Positions 24,187-33,688 of a DNA stretch of 64,000 nt are shown one piece after another. Source of the DNA: Paenibacillus sp. 32352 (GTDB lineage: Bacteria > Bacillota > Bacilli > Paenibacillales > NBRC-103111); the NCBI RefSeq assembly GCF_002042965.1, contig NZ_MZNT01000018.1, positions 101,659 to 165,658 of the forward strand. The letters are read 5' to 3'. The position numbers were made by a program, and so were the translations under genes. Each line of letters starts with the position of its first letter. The stretch's first letter is position 1. A model generated the notes under the pieces. The model did not search any database. It was given only the letters and a program-made list of their open reading frames with translations, and had not been told where the DNA came from.

Positions 24187-24546
24187 ATGAATGTCGGTTT
24201 ATGGATCGTACAAGGGATATTGGCATTGGGATTTATTTATTCCGGTTGGTTGAAGGCGTTTCAGTATGAAGCAGCAAAAACGTCCTGGACATGGGTGAGT
24301 GATGTTCCCCAAAATCTCGTTTTCTTTATTGGTTTAGTGGAATTGCTTGGAGTAATAGGGTTAATTTTGCCTCAAGCTTTCAAAATCGTCCCTGTTTTGA
24401 CACCGATTGCTGCGGCCGGACTTGCTGTAATCGTTCTTTTGGGTGCAGTATTCCATATTATGCGCGGCGAATATGGGGAAATTGTCGTGAACTTCATTTT
24501 CTTAGCGCTTGCCCTATTTGTTGCGATTGGGCGTTTAAAGTATTGA
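24187..24546 (+). CDS. DoxX family membrane protein
   Basis: The 119-residue protein has four membrane segments in the DoxX arrangement: ILALGFIYSGWLKAF, FFIGLVELLGVIGLILP, LTPIAAAGLAVIVLLGAVF and a C-terminal segment. Family members are small quinone- or redox-linked membrane proteins of uncertain role. It is divergently placed from an HxlR regulator, a common pairing in thiol or quinone stress responses. Confidence 0.88.
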   Translation: MNVGLWIVQGILALGFIYSGWLKAFQYEAAKTSWTWVSDVPQNLVFFIGLVELLGVIGLILPQAFKIVPVLTPIAAAGLAVIVLLGAVFHIMRGEYGEIVVNFIFLALALFVAIGRLKY

Positions 24547-24591
24547 GCTGCTGTATCCTATTAGCGTAATGATTCTCGGTTAAACAAAACC

Positions 24592-24622
24592 AAACCCCTT
24601 CAGCCTAAAGGAAGGGGTTTTT
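24592..24622. terminator. Bidirectional terminator between doxX-type and eamA-type genes
   Basis: AACCCCTTC and GAAGGGGTT form a 9-bp stem with a T run on the plus side and a T-rich stretch on the minus side. Confidence 0.8.
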
Positions 24623-24627
24623 GAATG

Positions 24628-25503
24628 CTATTTTTTCTCTTTAATAACCAATAAAACGCCGATGAGAATGAAGAAGGAACCAATCCAAAACGTTACGCCT
24701 ATGCTCTCCCCTAAAATAAGCCATCCAAGGAATGTGCCGACCACGGGCTGAAAGAAGAAAAACAGCCCGCCGTTGGAGGCGTTAAGCATTTGTAATCCAC
24801 GATTCCAGAGCAGAAATCCGCCTGCTGTTGAGATAACACCCAAATACAAGACTCCTCCCCAAATACTAGGATTCGTCAGTTGAGAGAAGTTAATTGCTTG
24901 TAAACGTGGCAATACAAAAGGGGTCAGCACAATTAGGGATACGAAGATGGAATAGGTAGTCACCACAGTTTGTGAATAACTATTCGGAACACGCTTGACA
25001 AGCACAGACATCAATGCCCATGTTAATGCAGCTATGAGAAGCCAAATACCGCCAAGTTTATTGGAAAGGTTCACTTGTCCTACTCCAACTATGAGTAAAA
25101 CCCCAATGGTTGCTAGACCAATAGAGAGTCCCTTTTTTAAAGTAAACCGCTCTTTAAGGAGCAGGAGAGCAAAAATCACCATAAATGCTGGTGTTGAGGA
25201 AGTTATAATGGCTCCCAATTGTGCTGAGGACAGCATGGTACCTGTTTCCTGAGCAACTATCGAAATGGTATTCCCAATAACCCCAATAGCTATGATGATT
25301 AAAAAATGATGCTTATGAATTCGCCAGTTTTGCCGTGTCGTCAAGCCGATCATGAGCAGTGCCAGAATTGCCACTACATATCGCATCCACACCAGCTCGA
25401 GTGGGGGGATGACCGCAACTACAATTTTAACTACAACGTACATGCCGCCCCAAATACTGGCAGCTAAAGCTAAATAAACAGAACCTAATAAGGTATTTTT
25501 CAT
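24628..25503 (-). CDS. DMT superfamily transporter (EamA family)
   Basis: The 291-residue protein contains ten hydrophobic segments in two EamA repeats. Typical motifs are ASIWGGMYVVVKI at the N-terminus, WMRYVVAILALL, PAFMVIFALLLLKERFT in the first repeat, and YLGVISTAGGFLLWNRGLQ with FFFFQPVVGTFLGWLILGE in the second. It should exchange or export metabolites or drugs; the substrate is unknown. Its GGAGGG ribosome binding site lies within a predicted leader hairpin. Confidence 0.9.
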   Translation of the reverse strand: MKNTLLGSVYLALAASIWGGMYVVVKIVVAVIPPLELVWMRYVVAILALLMIGLTTRQNWRIHKHHFLIIIAIGVIGNTISIVAQETGTMLSSAQLGAIITSSTPAFMVIFALLLLKERFTLKKGLSIGLATIGVLLIVGVGQVNLSNKLGGIWLLIAALTWALMSVLVKRVPNSYSQTVVTTYSIFVSLIVLTPFVLPRLQAINFSQLTNPSIWGGVLYLGVISTAGGFLLWNRGLQMLNASNGGLFFFFQPVVGTFLGWLILGESIGVTFWIGSFFILIGVLLVIKEKK

Positions 25504-25621
25504 TTTTCGTTCCCTCCGTTTTTAGTTAAGGTCATCAGGCCCCTAACGGAGAGAATGCAGTCACCTTCACTCCACTAAGGGCGCGGAAGTGCTGCTGGTA
25601 CATCATTTTCAAATAGTGGAG
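25504..25621 (-). promoter_or_regulatory. Structured leader of the EamA gene with sequestered ribosome binding site
   Basis: On the minus strand CTCCACTA (25614-25621 complement) pairs with TAGTGGAG (25570-25577), and CTCCGTT (25545-25551) pairs with AACGGAG (25514-25520), which contains the ribosome binding site. This is a likely translational control element. I could not match it to a known riboswitch class by eye. Confidence 0.4.
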
Positions 25622-25837
25622 AATAATACATTTGGATTCACCTCTAGTCCCAATCTAACTGTAATAGATAAGAAGTATAGTAACAAAATATCGACCTTCT
25701 GAACAGACAAACAGCATTTAGTAAATCCTAGCTGGATGCAGCAGCATCCAATACATCCTTATTTCCCCTTTCCATGAGTAATTCCAAGAAAATGCTGCAA
25801 AATACAGAAGAAGCACAAAATGAATTTGGGGTGGCAT

Positions 25838-27325
25838 ATGAACATCATCCATCGACTGTTTCATTGGACGCTTAAAAAATCCGGTCAAGCTGAACCCCAT
25901 ACCAACAAGGAAGAACATAACGACATGCCTTCCCTGAATCAAACGCTGAACGAATTCAGGGATTGTGCCGATTTAGTACATCGTTCGTATGCAGATATCG
26001 GCATAGATTTGTTATATTTTGGCCCCTTGGTCAACAGCGATACCCTCCTAGGGGACGTGGTGAATTCGTTACTAGGATTGCAAAAGGAGCAAGTGGCCCG
26101 GTATCTGCAGCAGTCCCAATTTCACCTGGCTTCGAATATGAAGGATGTGGTTAAAGGGATTTTGGCGGGTCAGGCAGCGATCTTTTTCCAAGAACAAGCC
26201 TATCTCGCGGACGTATACGGGCCTCCTTCCCGTTCTGTATCGATATCGGAAACGGAGACCGTCATTACCGGTCCTCATGATGCGTTTACGGAAGAAGCGG
26301 GAGTGAATCTTTCCTTAATTCGCCGAAGGGTCAAGAGCTCTCATCTGAAGGTGATTAAACTATCAGTAGGCGAGGTCACCAAAACGGATGTGTACCTCTT
26401 ATATATCCAAGATATTGCCAATGAGGCTTATGTGGAGGAGGCCATCCTCAGGATCAGAAACATTGAAATCGACGAGGTTTTCGATACGAATATGCTTATT
26501 CAATATATTGACGATAGTCCCTATTCCATCTTTCCTCAGTTTCATACCTCCGAACGACCGGATGCTATCGCTTCCAAGCTGGTCGCAGGCCGTATTGTCG
26601 GAATTACGGACGGCAGCCCTTCCGCTTTCAGCGCGCCGACCTCATTTTTTGAGTTTTTTTCCTCGTCGGATGATTATTACCAACGATGGCTGATCGGCAC
26701 GGCGACACGCCTGTTAAGGCTATTGGCTTTCGGAATTACCATTATCTTCACAGCTCTGTATGTTTCGATAACAACTTACCATTATGAAATGATACCTGAG
26801 AATCTGCTCATTACGATAGCCGAATCGCGAAGTAGAGTCCCATTTCCACCTGTATATGAGGCTTTCCTAATGGAAATTACGATTGAGCTTCTGAGGGAGG
26901 CAGGCGCGAGGCTGCCGACGAAGATAGGTCAAACCATCGGTATCGTTGGAGGTATTGTTATTGGGCAAGCTGCCGTACAAGCGGGGCTTACAAGCAATAT
27001 ATTAATTATTGCCGTGGCTTCCTCTGCCATCTCCTCATTCGTTATCCCAAGCTATGTTATGAGCGCTTCTATCCGACTTCTTCGTTTCGGGTTAATTTTG
27101 CTGGCGGGCTTGGCGGGCAATTTCGGTCTGGCGGTAGGAATTGCAGCGATAGTCGTTCATATGAGCGGAATCACAAGTCTCGGGACGTCTTACCTAACCC
27201 CTGTAGCTCCATCTCAAATGAAGGATTGGAAGGATATGTTTATCAGGGCCCCTTTCAATTTACTGACCGCCCGGCCAACGCAGAGCAATACGCCCAATAA
27301 GGTGAGAAATAAAATGAGGAGATAA
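25838..27325 (+). CDS. Spore germination protein, GerA family (GerAA/GerKA type)
   Basis: The protein of about 495 residues is the A subunit of a nutrient germinant receptor in the spore inner membrane. A soluble N-terminal half is followed by the conserved ESRSRVPFPPVYEAFLMEITIELLREAG segment and four to five membrane segments, including IGIVGGIVIGQAAVQAGL. It forms an operon with the B and C subunit genes. The start at 25838 follows GGGGTGG; an in-frame ATG 18 bases earlier is possible. Sigma-G control is expected from the family, but no clear promoter was found. Confidence 0.92.
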   Translation: MNIIHRLFHWTLKKSGQAEPHTNKEEHNDMPSLNQTLNEFRDCADLVHRSYADIGIDLLYFGPLVNSDTLLGDVVNSLLGLQKEQVARYLQQSQFHLASNMKDVVKGILAGQAAIFFQEQAYLADVYGPPSRSVSISETETVITGPHDAFTEEAGVNLSLIRRRVKSSHLKVIKLSVGEVTKTDVYLLYIQDIANEAYVEEAILRIRNIEIDEVFDTNMLIQYIDDSPYSIFPQFHTSERPDAIASKLVAGRIVGITDGSPSAFSAPTSFFEFFSSSDDYYQRWLIGTATRLLRLLAFGITIIFTALYVSITTYHYEMIPENLLITIAESRSRVPFPPVYEAFLMEITIELLREAGARLPTKIGQTIGIVGGIVIGQAAVQAGLTSNILIIAVASSAISSFVIPSYVMSASIRLLRFGLILLAGLAGNFGLAVGIAAIVVHMSGITSLGTSYLTPVAPSQMKDWKDMFIRAPFNLLTARPTQSNTPNKVRNKMRR

Positions 27326-27331
27326 CGCCAG

Positions 27332-28423
27332 TTGAGAATTCAAGAGAAACTATCCTACTTTCACGCTTCCATCCTTATTTTTATGATTCAAACCGGAGTC
27401 GTGCTGTTCAGCCTTCCTCAGCTATTGGCCCAGCAATTTGGCACCAACGGATGGATAATGCTGTTTTTCTTCGGGGCAATTGCGCAAGCCAATATTTATT
27501 TAATATCGCTTGTGTACCGTCTTGGCCAAGGCAGGTCTCTGTTTGAAATCGTAGAACAGTCGGTTCCTAAATTCATTCTATACCCTCTTTATGTAGCTTT
27601 GGTGAGCATATGGGCGTTGTTAGGCTGTTTGGTTACCAAAGAATATGTGCTTATTTTCCAAATGGTTGCTTTCCCTACGACAAGTCCGATGGTTTTCAAG
27701 CTTATTGTCGATATTCTTGTCTACGGTTTATTGATTAAGGGCATATACAATATTTCCAAAGCCGCAACCGTCTTCTTTTGGCTCGTCGTATGGATGAATC
27801 TTTTGATCTTTTTTTTATACGAGGAATTTAACTGGTCAAGACTGACTCCCTTCTTTTTGCAGGGGGGAGATAATACGGTCAAGGGATATTTTCAGGTATA
27901 TTCTGCGTTTCTCGGGTACGAGCTTAGCCTTCTTCTCTTCCCCTATTCCGATAAAAAAACGAAGCTGATGAAAGCCGCCACATGGGGAAATATGATCTTG
28001 TGCGTAACTTACGCTTACCTTTGCTTGATCGTCTTCGGTTTTCTTGGTGCGGAACAGTTGAAAGTGATGCTGTTTCCCGTTCTGGATATTTTGGCCTACA
28101 TTAAATTCCCGTTTGTGGAACGTATAGAAAATTTGTTTTACGGTTTCTTCTTATTCACGGTAATGATCACCACCGTTATGTATACCTGGTCAGCTAATGA
28201 AGTAGGCATAAGGTTGATCCCTAAAATGAAGGAGAACGTCATGGGATTTCTGATTGTTGGCCTTGTTTATCTCGTATCCTTTATCCCGGATATATTAAGT
28301 AAAGTCCAGCATTGGTTAAACGTGCTGTCTATGATTGAAATGGGCATCGCTTTTGGATTGCCTATCTTGGCCATCTTCATACTGCTCTTGCAGAAATCAA
28401 AGGGAGAATTGCCGGATGGATAA
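27332..28423 (+). CDS. Spore germination permease, GerB family (GerAB/GerKB type)
   Basis: The 363-residue protein has ten hydrophobic segments of the APC-superfamily fold and is the B subunit of the germinant receptor, which binds the nutrient. It begins with TTG behind GAGGAG, six bases after the A-subunit stop. Its last codons overlap the C-subunit start by eight bases. The germinant cannot be inferred. Confidence 0.9.
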   Translation: MRIQEKLSYFHASILIFMIQTGVVLFSLPQLLAQQFGTNGWIMLFFFGAIAQANIYLISLVYRLGQGRSLFEIVEQSVPKFILYPLYVALVSIWALLGCLVTKEYVLIFQMVAFPTTSPMVFKLIVDILVYGLLIKGIYNISKAATVFFWLVVWMNLLIFFLYEEFNWSRLTPFFLQGGDNTVKGYFQVYSAFLGYELSLLLFPYSDKKTKLMKAATWGNMILCVTYAYLCLIVFGFLGAEQLKVMLFPVLDILAYIKFPFVERIENLFYGFFLFTVMITTVMYTWSANEVGIRLIPKMKENVMGFLIVGLVYLVSFIPDILSKVQHWLNVLSMIEMGIAFGLPILAIFILLLQKSKGELPDG

Positions 28424-29513
28424 AACAAGATGGATGGCAGGCCTGCTTCTTCTAATTTTTCTTACCGGCTGCGGGGACCAGCGTGTATTGGAAAGAGTGG
28501 GGTTTATTCAGACCACGACATATGATCTGATGCCGGACGGCACCTACAAAATTGTTATCGCTCTCCCTAAGGTGGATCCCGAATCGAAGGTATCCCGCGA
28601 TATTCTTGCTACTGTCGCACATAGCGTCAAGGAAGCCAAGATTAACCTTTCCAAAAAAAGCAGTCTGATGTTAGTCAACGGGCAAATACGGAATGTTCTA
28701 TTTGGTTTGGCGGTTGCCAAGAAAGGATTAGACAATCACTTTGATACGTTGGCTCGAGATCCGTCCATTTCCCCTCATATGAAAATAACGCTGGTAGATG
28801 GAAGTGCGGGCGCCATCATGGAGAAAACCTATTCGCATCACAAAAACACAGGGAAATATATCGATCATTTACTGGAAAAGGAATCAAAACAGCACGCAGT
28901 GCCAAAAGTCACTTTATACAGCTTTTTGAGAGATTACTATGATGATGGTATTGATCCGGTTGCCCCTGTCATTAAGGATATCGGGGAAGGGATAACTATC
29001 GATGCCGTTGGATTGTTCCGGGATAACAAGTATATCGATAAGATCAGCTCGAAGGAAACGATGATTCTCGCAGTTCTAAGGGACTCGTTCAAAAGAGGGA
29101 ATATCGCTATTCCTTTGGACAAGAATAATCCGTCGGAAGTGGCCATGTTCAATTCTTTGATCAGCCGGAGGAAAGTAAACATTATACAAAATAGCGAAGG
29201 GAAGCCCGCCGCTCGCATCCTTGTTCGTATCAAAGGAACCGTGTTGGAATATACGGGTGATTTAAAGCTAGGGGAAGACAAGGATAGGCGGGAGCTGGAG
29301 AAGAAGATATCGGCCCTTCTTACGGCTCAAGGTAACCAAATGATTCGGTTCATGCAGAGCAAAAAAGTCGATAGCCTGGGAATTGGAACCTACGTTAGAA
29401 ATCAAATGAGCTATAGCGGATGGAAAAAGATGGACTGGCACGAGGAATATTCGAAAATGGATATACAGTGCAGGATTCAAATGGAGATAAAAAATTACGG
29501 GAAGATCAAATAG
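28416..29513 (+). CDS. Ger(x)C family germination lipoprotein (GerAC/GerKC type)
   Basis: The 365-residue protein has a lipoprotein signal peptide with the lipobox LTGC (Cys at about residue 19) and the Ger(x)C fold: DQRVLERVGFIQTTTYDLM near the start and GNQMIRFMQSKKVDSLGIG with WHEEYSKMDIQCRIQMEIKN near the end. It completes the receptor operon. The ATG overlaps the preceding stop, so translation is coupled; longer upstream starts lie inside the B gene and would break the signal peptide. Confidence 0.92.
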   Translation: MDKTRWMAGLLLLIFLTGCGDQRVLERVGFIQTTTYDLMPDGTYKIVIALPKVDPESKVSRDILATVAHSVKEAKINLSKKSSLMLVNGQIRNVLFGLAVAKKGLDNHFDTLARDPSISPHMKITLVDGSAGAIMEKTYSHHKNTGKYIDHLLEKESKQHAVPKVTLYSFLRDYYDDGIDPVAPVIKDIGEGITIDAVGLFRDNKYIDKISSKETMILAVLRDSFKRGNIAIPLDKNNPSEVAMFNSLISRRKVNIIQNSEGKPAARILVRIKGTVLEYTGDLKLGEDKDRRELEKKISALLTAQGNQMIRFMQSKKVDSLGIGTYVRNQMSYSGWKKMDWHEEYSKMDIQCRIQMEIKNYGKIK

Positions 29514-29587
29514 AAAGCCTGCGGCTGGAGTCACCTCGGTGAAACAACGAGACGCAGGCTGTTGAAGCAAGGTGGGAAAAGGTCGCT

Positions 29588-30508
29588 TTATTCTTTCCAG
29601 CTTTGCTTGTGCAAGTCGGACACGTACTGAGCAGCTGCCGCGTTGGAAATGACCTGCTCCGGACTTTTGCAGCCGGGAATAACGGCCGTCACCGCAGGAT
29701 GCTTCAAGCACCAGGCCAGCGCCCAAGTGGCCATATCCATTCCGGCGGGTACCTCATGCTCACGGATGCGTTCCACTTCCTCCAAACGGCGGATGGTTTG
29801 TTCACGGTCATGGCGGTTGCGGACGTCGTTATCCGGGAATACGGCACCCGGTTTGTACTTGCCGCTCAAATAACCGCTTGCCAACGGCACGCGCGCCAAT
29901 ACGCCCAAATCCTGTTCTTCGCAGGAAGGGAATACGCGTTCTTCGGGCTTGCGGTCCAACCGATTGTAAACGACCTGAATCGTTTGAGAATGAACCTTGG
30001 TCGATGCCGCAGTCTGGTGCAGATTATCGTTGCTTGCGATCGAGGTACCCAGATGACGGATTTTGCCTGCTTGTACCTGCTTGTCCAGTAAGGTCCACAG
30101 ATCGTCTTGGTCGAAAGCCTCATCCGTTCCCGAGTGGAACTGGTATAAGTCGATATAGTCCGTCTTGAGCGCCCGTAGTGATGCTTCCAGCTGCTCCAGC
30201 ACTTCCTTCGGAGACCAGTGCTGCGTACGCTCCTGGTGGCCGTGAAAATGATGGCCGAATTTGGTAGCGATGATCCAGTCCTCGCGGCGGTTGCGGGCTA
30301 CATAATCTCCAATAAGCGATTCGGAAGTATGATCACCATAGCATTCGGCCGTATCGATCAAGTTAATGCCGGAAGCTTTGGCCTGGTCCAGAATGGCGTC
30401 CGCTTCGTCTTGCGTAAATGCCTTGCCCCATTCTCCTCCGAATTGCCAAGTTCCTACTCCAATGACGGATACCTTCAAATTGGTTTTGCCTAATCTGCGG
30501 TATTTCAT
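29588..30508 (-). CDS. Aldo/keto reductase
   Basis: The 306-residue protein is an NADPH-dependent (beta/alpha)8 barrel enzyme. It shows GVGTWQFGGEWG, NLIDTAECYGDHTSE with the catalytic Asp/Tyr pair, TKFGHH with the Lys, and YIDLYQFHSGTD, with a C-terminal TAVIPGCKSPEQVISNAAAA cofactor region. Relatives reduce aldehydes and ketones or act on sugars. It stands alone and is convergent with the germination operon. Confidence 0.92.
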   Translation of the reverse strand: MKYRRLGKTNLKVSVIGVGTWQFGGEWGKAFTQDEADAILDQAKASGINLIDTAECYGDHTSESLIGDYVARNRREDWIIATKFGHHFHGHQERTQHWSPKEVLEQLEASLRALKTDYIDLYQFHSGTDEAFDQDDLWTLLDKQVQAGKIRHLGTSIASNDNLHQTAASTKVHSQTIQVVYNRLDRKPEERVFPSCEEQDLGVLARVPLASGYLSGKYKPGAVFPDNDVRNRHDREQTIRRLEEVERIREHEVPAGMDMATWALAWCLKHPAVTAVIPGCKSPEQVISNAAAAQYVSDLHKQSWKE

Positions 30509-30665
30509 GCGGATCCCTCCCTAATATGGATGACTCTCTTTTATTTAACGACAACGGAGCGAAGAAGTCAAAAAGCGGCGCAGCTTGAAAATACCTTTTT
30601 AAATCGCATAAAATAATGCCAGCAGATACAAATTAACACTAAAGCAAGTTAGGAGGACAATCCGT

Positions 30666-31109
30666 ATGACTCGCAAAAGATTCGCACTATCAACACTATC
30701 CTTATTAATAGCGGTAACGGCTTTAACGGCGTGCAACAAAAACACCGCAAATCCGAACGATCCTGGAACGAAGCCGGCGACACTGCAAGGAGAATCGGAG
30801 CATTGGAGGGTGAAGGTTAATTATACGGCCAAAGGCTCCAAGCTAGAAGAAAGCGTTACGGTCGAATATAAAATTGATGAAGAGATAAGTGATGCTGCTC
30901 TAGCTGTCATTCATGCAGACGGTACCTCTCTAGTGAACGCTATAACGGAGCCTTCCTTGGCAAAACCGGGACAGCCGATTACGCTGGATAAAAAAGGGGA
31001 AGTCACAACATGGACAGGAACAGATCAGGCTCAGGTGGAGTGGAAGGTTGGAGAACAAAGAACAAAGGAATATATAACGTTAAAGAATAAAACATCCGCT
31101 ACCCCATAA
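30666..31109 (+). CDS. Hypothetical lipoprotein
   Basis: The 147-residue protein has a lipoprotein signal peptide with lipobox LTAC (Cys about residue 23) and a beta-rich mature domain containing SEHWRVKVNYTAKGSKLEES. No family was recognised. A GGAGGACAA site precedes the ATG. It lies 86 bases upstream of lepB on the same strand. Confidence 0.75.
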   Translation: MTRKRFALSTLSLLIAVTALTACNKNTANPNDPGTKPATLQGESEHWRVKVNYTAKGSKLEESVTVEYKIDEEISDAALAVIHADGTSLVNAITEPSLAKPGQPITLDKKGEVTTWTGTDQAQVEWKVGEQRTKEYITLKNKTSATP

Positions 31110-31195
31110 TCACACAAAAATTTATGTTAAATTAATCTTTCTTTTGCCAATATGTTGTAGAATGGACAAATGAAACGGCAAAAGGAGCTGAAATA

Positions 31196-31723
31196 ATGCA
31201 ACGGGTGAAACGATGGATCAAGGAATGGGTTCCAACGTTGGCAATCGCTGTGATTGTCAGCTTTACCTTTAATACGTATGTTGCGCAAGGGATGAAGGTA
31301 CCGACCGGCTCGATGCTGCCTACCATTCAGCTGGACGATAAAATACTGGTGGAAAAAATGGTCAAGCTGACTGACTTTCAATTCGGCGATATCGTCGTGT
31401 TCTATCCCCCGCTGCCTGATCAAGCTGATCAACGCTTTGTAAAAAGGCTAATAGGTCTTCCAGGCGATACGATAGAGATTAAGGACGGAGCCTTGATTCG
31501 CAACGGGCAAAAAGTAGATGAGCCTTATTTGAAGGAGAAAATGAATTACACCTACGGACCGATTACGGTGCCCGAGAATAAATACTTTTTCCTCGGAGAT
31601 AACCGCAACGAGAGTCTCGATTCCCATTTATGGGCTACGACCCCTTTTGTAGATAAGGATAAGCTGATAGGCAAAGTAATGTTCCGTTATTTTCCATTCA
31701 ATCATATCGGGACCTTGGACTGA
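31196..31723 (+). CDS. lepB: Signal peptidase I
   Basis: The 175-residue membrane protease has one N-terminal membrane segment (about 12-30), the catalytic Ser39 in PTGSMLPT, the general-base Lys83 in RFVKRLIGLPGD, and the box E motif FFLGDNRNESLDSH. It cleaves signal peptides from exported proteins, on the outer face of the membrane. A terminator follows directly. Confidence 0.95.
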   Translation: MQRVKRWIKEWVPTLAIAVIVSFTFNTYVAQGMKVPTGSMLPTIQLDDKILVEKMVKLTDFQFGDIVVFYPPLPDQADQRFVKRLIGLPGDTIEIKDGALIRNGQKVDEPYLKEKMNYTYGPITVPENKYFFLGDNRNESLDSHLWATTPFVDKDKLIGKVMFRYFPFNHIGTLD

Positions 31724-31745
31724 TTCGATCTGATGCCAACTTATG

Positions 31746-31783
31746 AAAATACCTTCTATCCCTATGGGGAGGAGGTATTTTTT
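31746..31783 (+). terminator. Terminator after lepB
   Basis: AAATACCTTC pairs with GGAGGTATTT around a C/T-rich loop and is followed by a T run. Confidence 0.75.
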
Positions 31784-31848
31784 GGTATAATCATCTTTAT
31801 ATTGAACTGCAGGACGGTTTTTGTAACTAGATAAGGGAGTGGAGCCGT

Positions 31849-32367
31849 TTGGACAAGGAGTACATTACGATTCAGTCGAGGAAATACGGGAACCGTCTCC
31901 ATTATGAATGGAAAACAAGGCCGCTCGAAAAGACGGACAAGCATATCTTCGTACTGAGCGAGCCGGGCCGTGAACTGCATCATTACACCAGAGGCAAAAT
32001 CTTTATTTGTCAGCATTGGACGATTGAATATTTCTCCTTTGCCTCCTGGTTTACCGTGAGTGCCGATGTAGTGGACGGATCTATCACGCAGTATTATTGT
32101 AACATCAACCAACCCGCCACATGGGACGGGAATACGGTAACTTATGTCGATCTGGACCTGGATTATGTCCGAAGGAACAACGTTTGGAAGGTCATCGATG
32201 AAGATGAGTTTGCGAGTAATGCGGTGGAGCTTTCCTATCCTCCCGAGCTGGTTGAGAGAGCGAAGCAGGAATTAGAGAGCCTTCAGCAGCGCGTAGCGAA
32301 TGGGCAGTTCCCTTTTGACGGGACGATAGAAAAATATGTTCAGGCGATCCCGAAGGGAACGCAGTGA
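31849..32367 (+). CDS. DUF402 family nucleoside tri/diphosphatase-like protein
   Basis: The 172-residue protein has the DUF402 pattern: YYCNINQPATWDGNTVTYVDLDLDY, then VWKVIDEDEF, where the Asp-rich strand supplies metal ligands. Staphylococcal and Bacillus relatives hydrolyse nucleoside tri- and diphosphates. The TTG start follows AGGGAGTGG. It is followed within 20 bases by a HAD hydrolase gene, suggesting co-transcription. Confidence 0.85.
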   Translation: MDKEYITIQSRKYGNRLHYEWKTRPLEKTDKHIFVLSEPGRELHHYTRGKIFICQHWTIEYFSFASWFTVSADVVDGSITQYYCNINQPATWDGNTVTYVDLDLDYVRRNNVWKVIDEDEFASNAVELSYPPELVERAKQELESLQQRVANGQFPFDGTIEKYVQAIPKGTQ

Positions 32368-32384
32368 TGGGGGGAGATAAGCGG

Positions 32385-33164
32385 ATGAAGGTTTCCGCGG
32401 TCGTTTTGGATTTGGACGGGACCTATCTGGATTCCCGCAAACAGGTGAGCGAGCGTAATCTGAAAGCAGTTCTAGCCTGCCACGAGCAGGGCATACCGAT
32501 CCTCATCGCAACCGCACGTCCTCCGAGGTCCGTTCAAGATTTGCTTCCGGAACCCATACGGAATATCGGAGTTATTATTTATTATAACGGGGCGCTTATC
32601 ATTAACGAGGCCTTGAACCTAAGAGAGCATTATCCGATAAACCCGGCGATTAGTAAAGAATTGATGGATTATATTTTTTCGCATGAGAGCGATCCTTATC
32701 TTTCGGTTGAGGCGGAGGACAGCTGGTTTAGCAGCAGGGAGCTGGACTATATGGAAATGATGCATATTAACCATAAGCCGCGCGTTGTATCGTTAGAGGA
32801 AATGCAGCTATTGTCGCCTTCCAAAATTTTGATAAGCCACTATGACGATGTGCAGCCATTAATAGATCGTTTCGGACATAAGGTGAATCTGGTGGTCACC
32901 GATTCCGGGACATTGATTCAAATCTCATCGAAAGAAGCCTCCAAGGAAAACGCGGTCTCGCGGATATGCGAACGCTTGGGTGTTCCAATGGAGGAAGTCA
33001 TGGTATTTGGAGATGACTTTAATGATGCAGGCTTATTCCAGCGCTGCGGCTATGCCATTGCCATGGGAAACGCCATCAAGGAGTTAAAGGACATGGCCTA
33101 TGAGGTTACGGAAACCAATGATAACGATGGGGTTGCCGTTGTGTTGGAGCGGTTATGCAAATGA
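32385..33164 (+). CDS. Cof-type HAD family hydrolase
   Basis: The 259-residue HAD phosphatase has motif I LDLDGTYLDS, motif II ATARPP, the C2 cap of Cof-like enzymes, and motif IV MVFGDDFNDAGLFQ. Such enzymes dephosphorylate sugar phosphates, nucleotides or cofactors. The start at 32385 follows GGGGGAG by 8 bases; upstream GTG/ATG codons overlap the preceding gene and have no site. Confidence 0.9.
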   Translation: MKVSAVVLDLDGTYLDSRKQVSERNLKAVLACHEQGIPILIATARPPRSVQDLLPEPIRNIGVIIYYNGALIINEALNLREHYPINPAISKELMDYIFSHESDPYLSVEAEDSWFSSRELDYMEMMHINHKPRVVSLEEMQLLSPSKILISHYDDVQPLIDRFGHKVNLVVTDSGTLIQISSKEASKENAVSRICERLGVPMEEVMVFGDDFNDAGLFQRCGYAIAMGNAIKELKDMAYEVTETNDNDGVAVVLERLCK

Positions 33165-33307
33165 GCAGGAATGTAGTAGGTGCCTGCGTGTAAGGGAAAC
33201 TTGCGACGCTGGCAGCATACGGCTTGGCTAAACGCGGGTAGTTGTAAACGTTATCTAGACAGGATGCCAATAACTGTATATAATATAGAAGAGTTATTTC
33301 ATCCCGC

Positions 33308-33378
33308 GCGGGTGTAGTTCAATGGCAGAACTCCAGCTTCCCAAGCTGGTGGCGTGGGTTCGATTCCCATCACCCGCT
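33308..33378 (+). tRNA. tRNA-Gly (anticodon CCC)
   Basis: The 71-base cloverleaf has acceptor arms GCGGGTG / CACCCGC, anticodon stem CCAGC / GCTGG around TTCCCAA (anticodon CCC), and the T-loop TTCGATT. CCA is not encoded. The gene marks the left border of an AT-rich accessory region. Confidence 0.95.
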
Positions 33379-33501
33379 TAATAAGGATTTTTCACGCATT
33401 TTGTTTAGTGGTCAAGTGAAAACCGCATTTCAACGACCAACACACTAACCTTGTGACACACAAAATCACTTGGGAGGTGTGTTTTTATTTATGCTTATTA
33501 A

Positions 33502-33645
33502 GTTTACTATCGTAGTGGAAATCAGAGATTAGCAAGTAGGCTTCCTAAATCGTTAAAGAACGCATATCAAGAATCTTGTGATATAAATGAGCAACTGACT
33601 TCGCTTCTAGATGTTCTTGAAATCAAACAAAAAGAACTTAGCTAG
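33502..33645 (+). pseudogene. Possible gene remnant without a start codon
   Basis: An open stretch of 47 codons reads like a helical protein tail (NAYQESCDINEQLTSLLDVL) but has a stop just upstream and no start or ribosome binding site. It lies at the island's left edge. Confidence 0.25.
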
Positions 33646-33688
33646 GTAATAGAACTTGATAGGACGTTATGAAAGAGTGAACCCAAAG

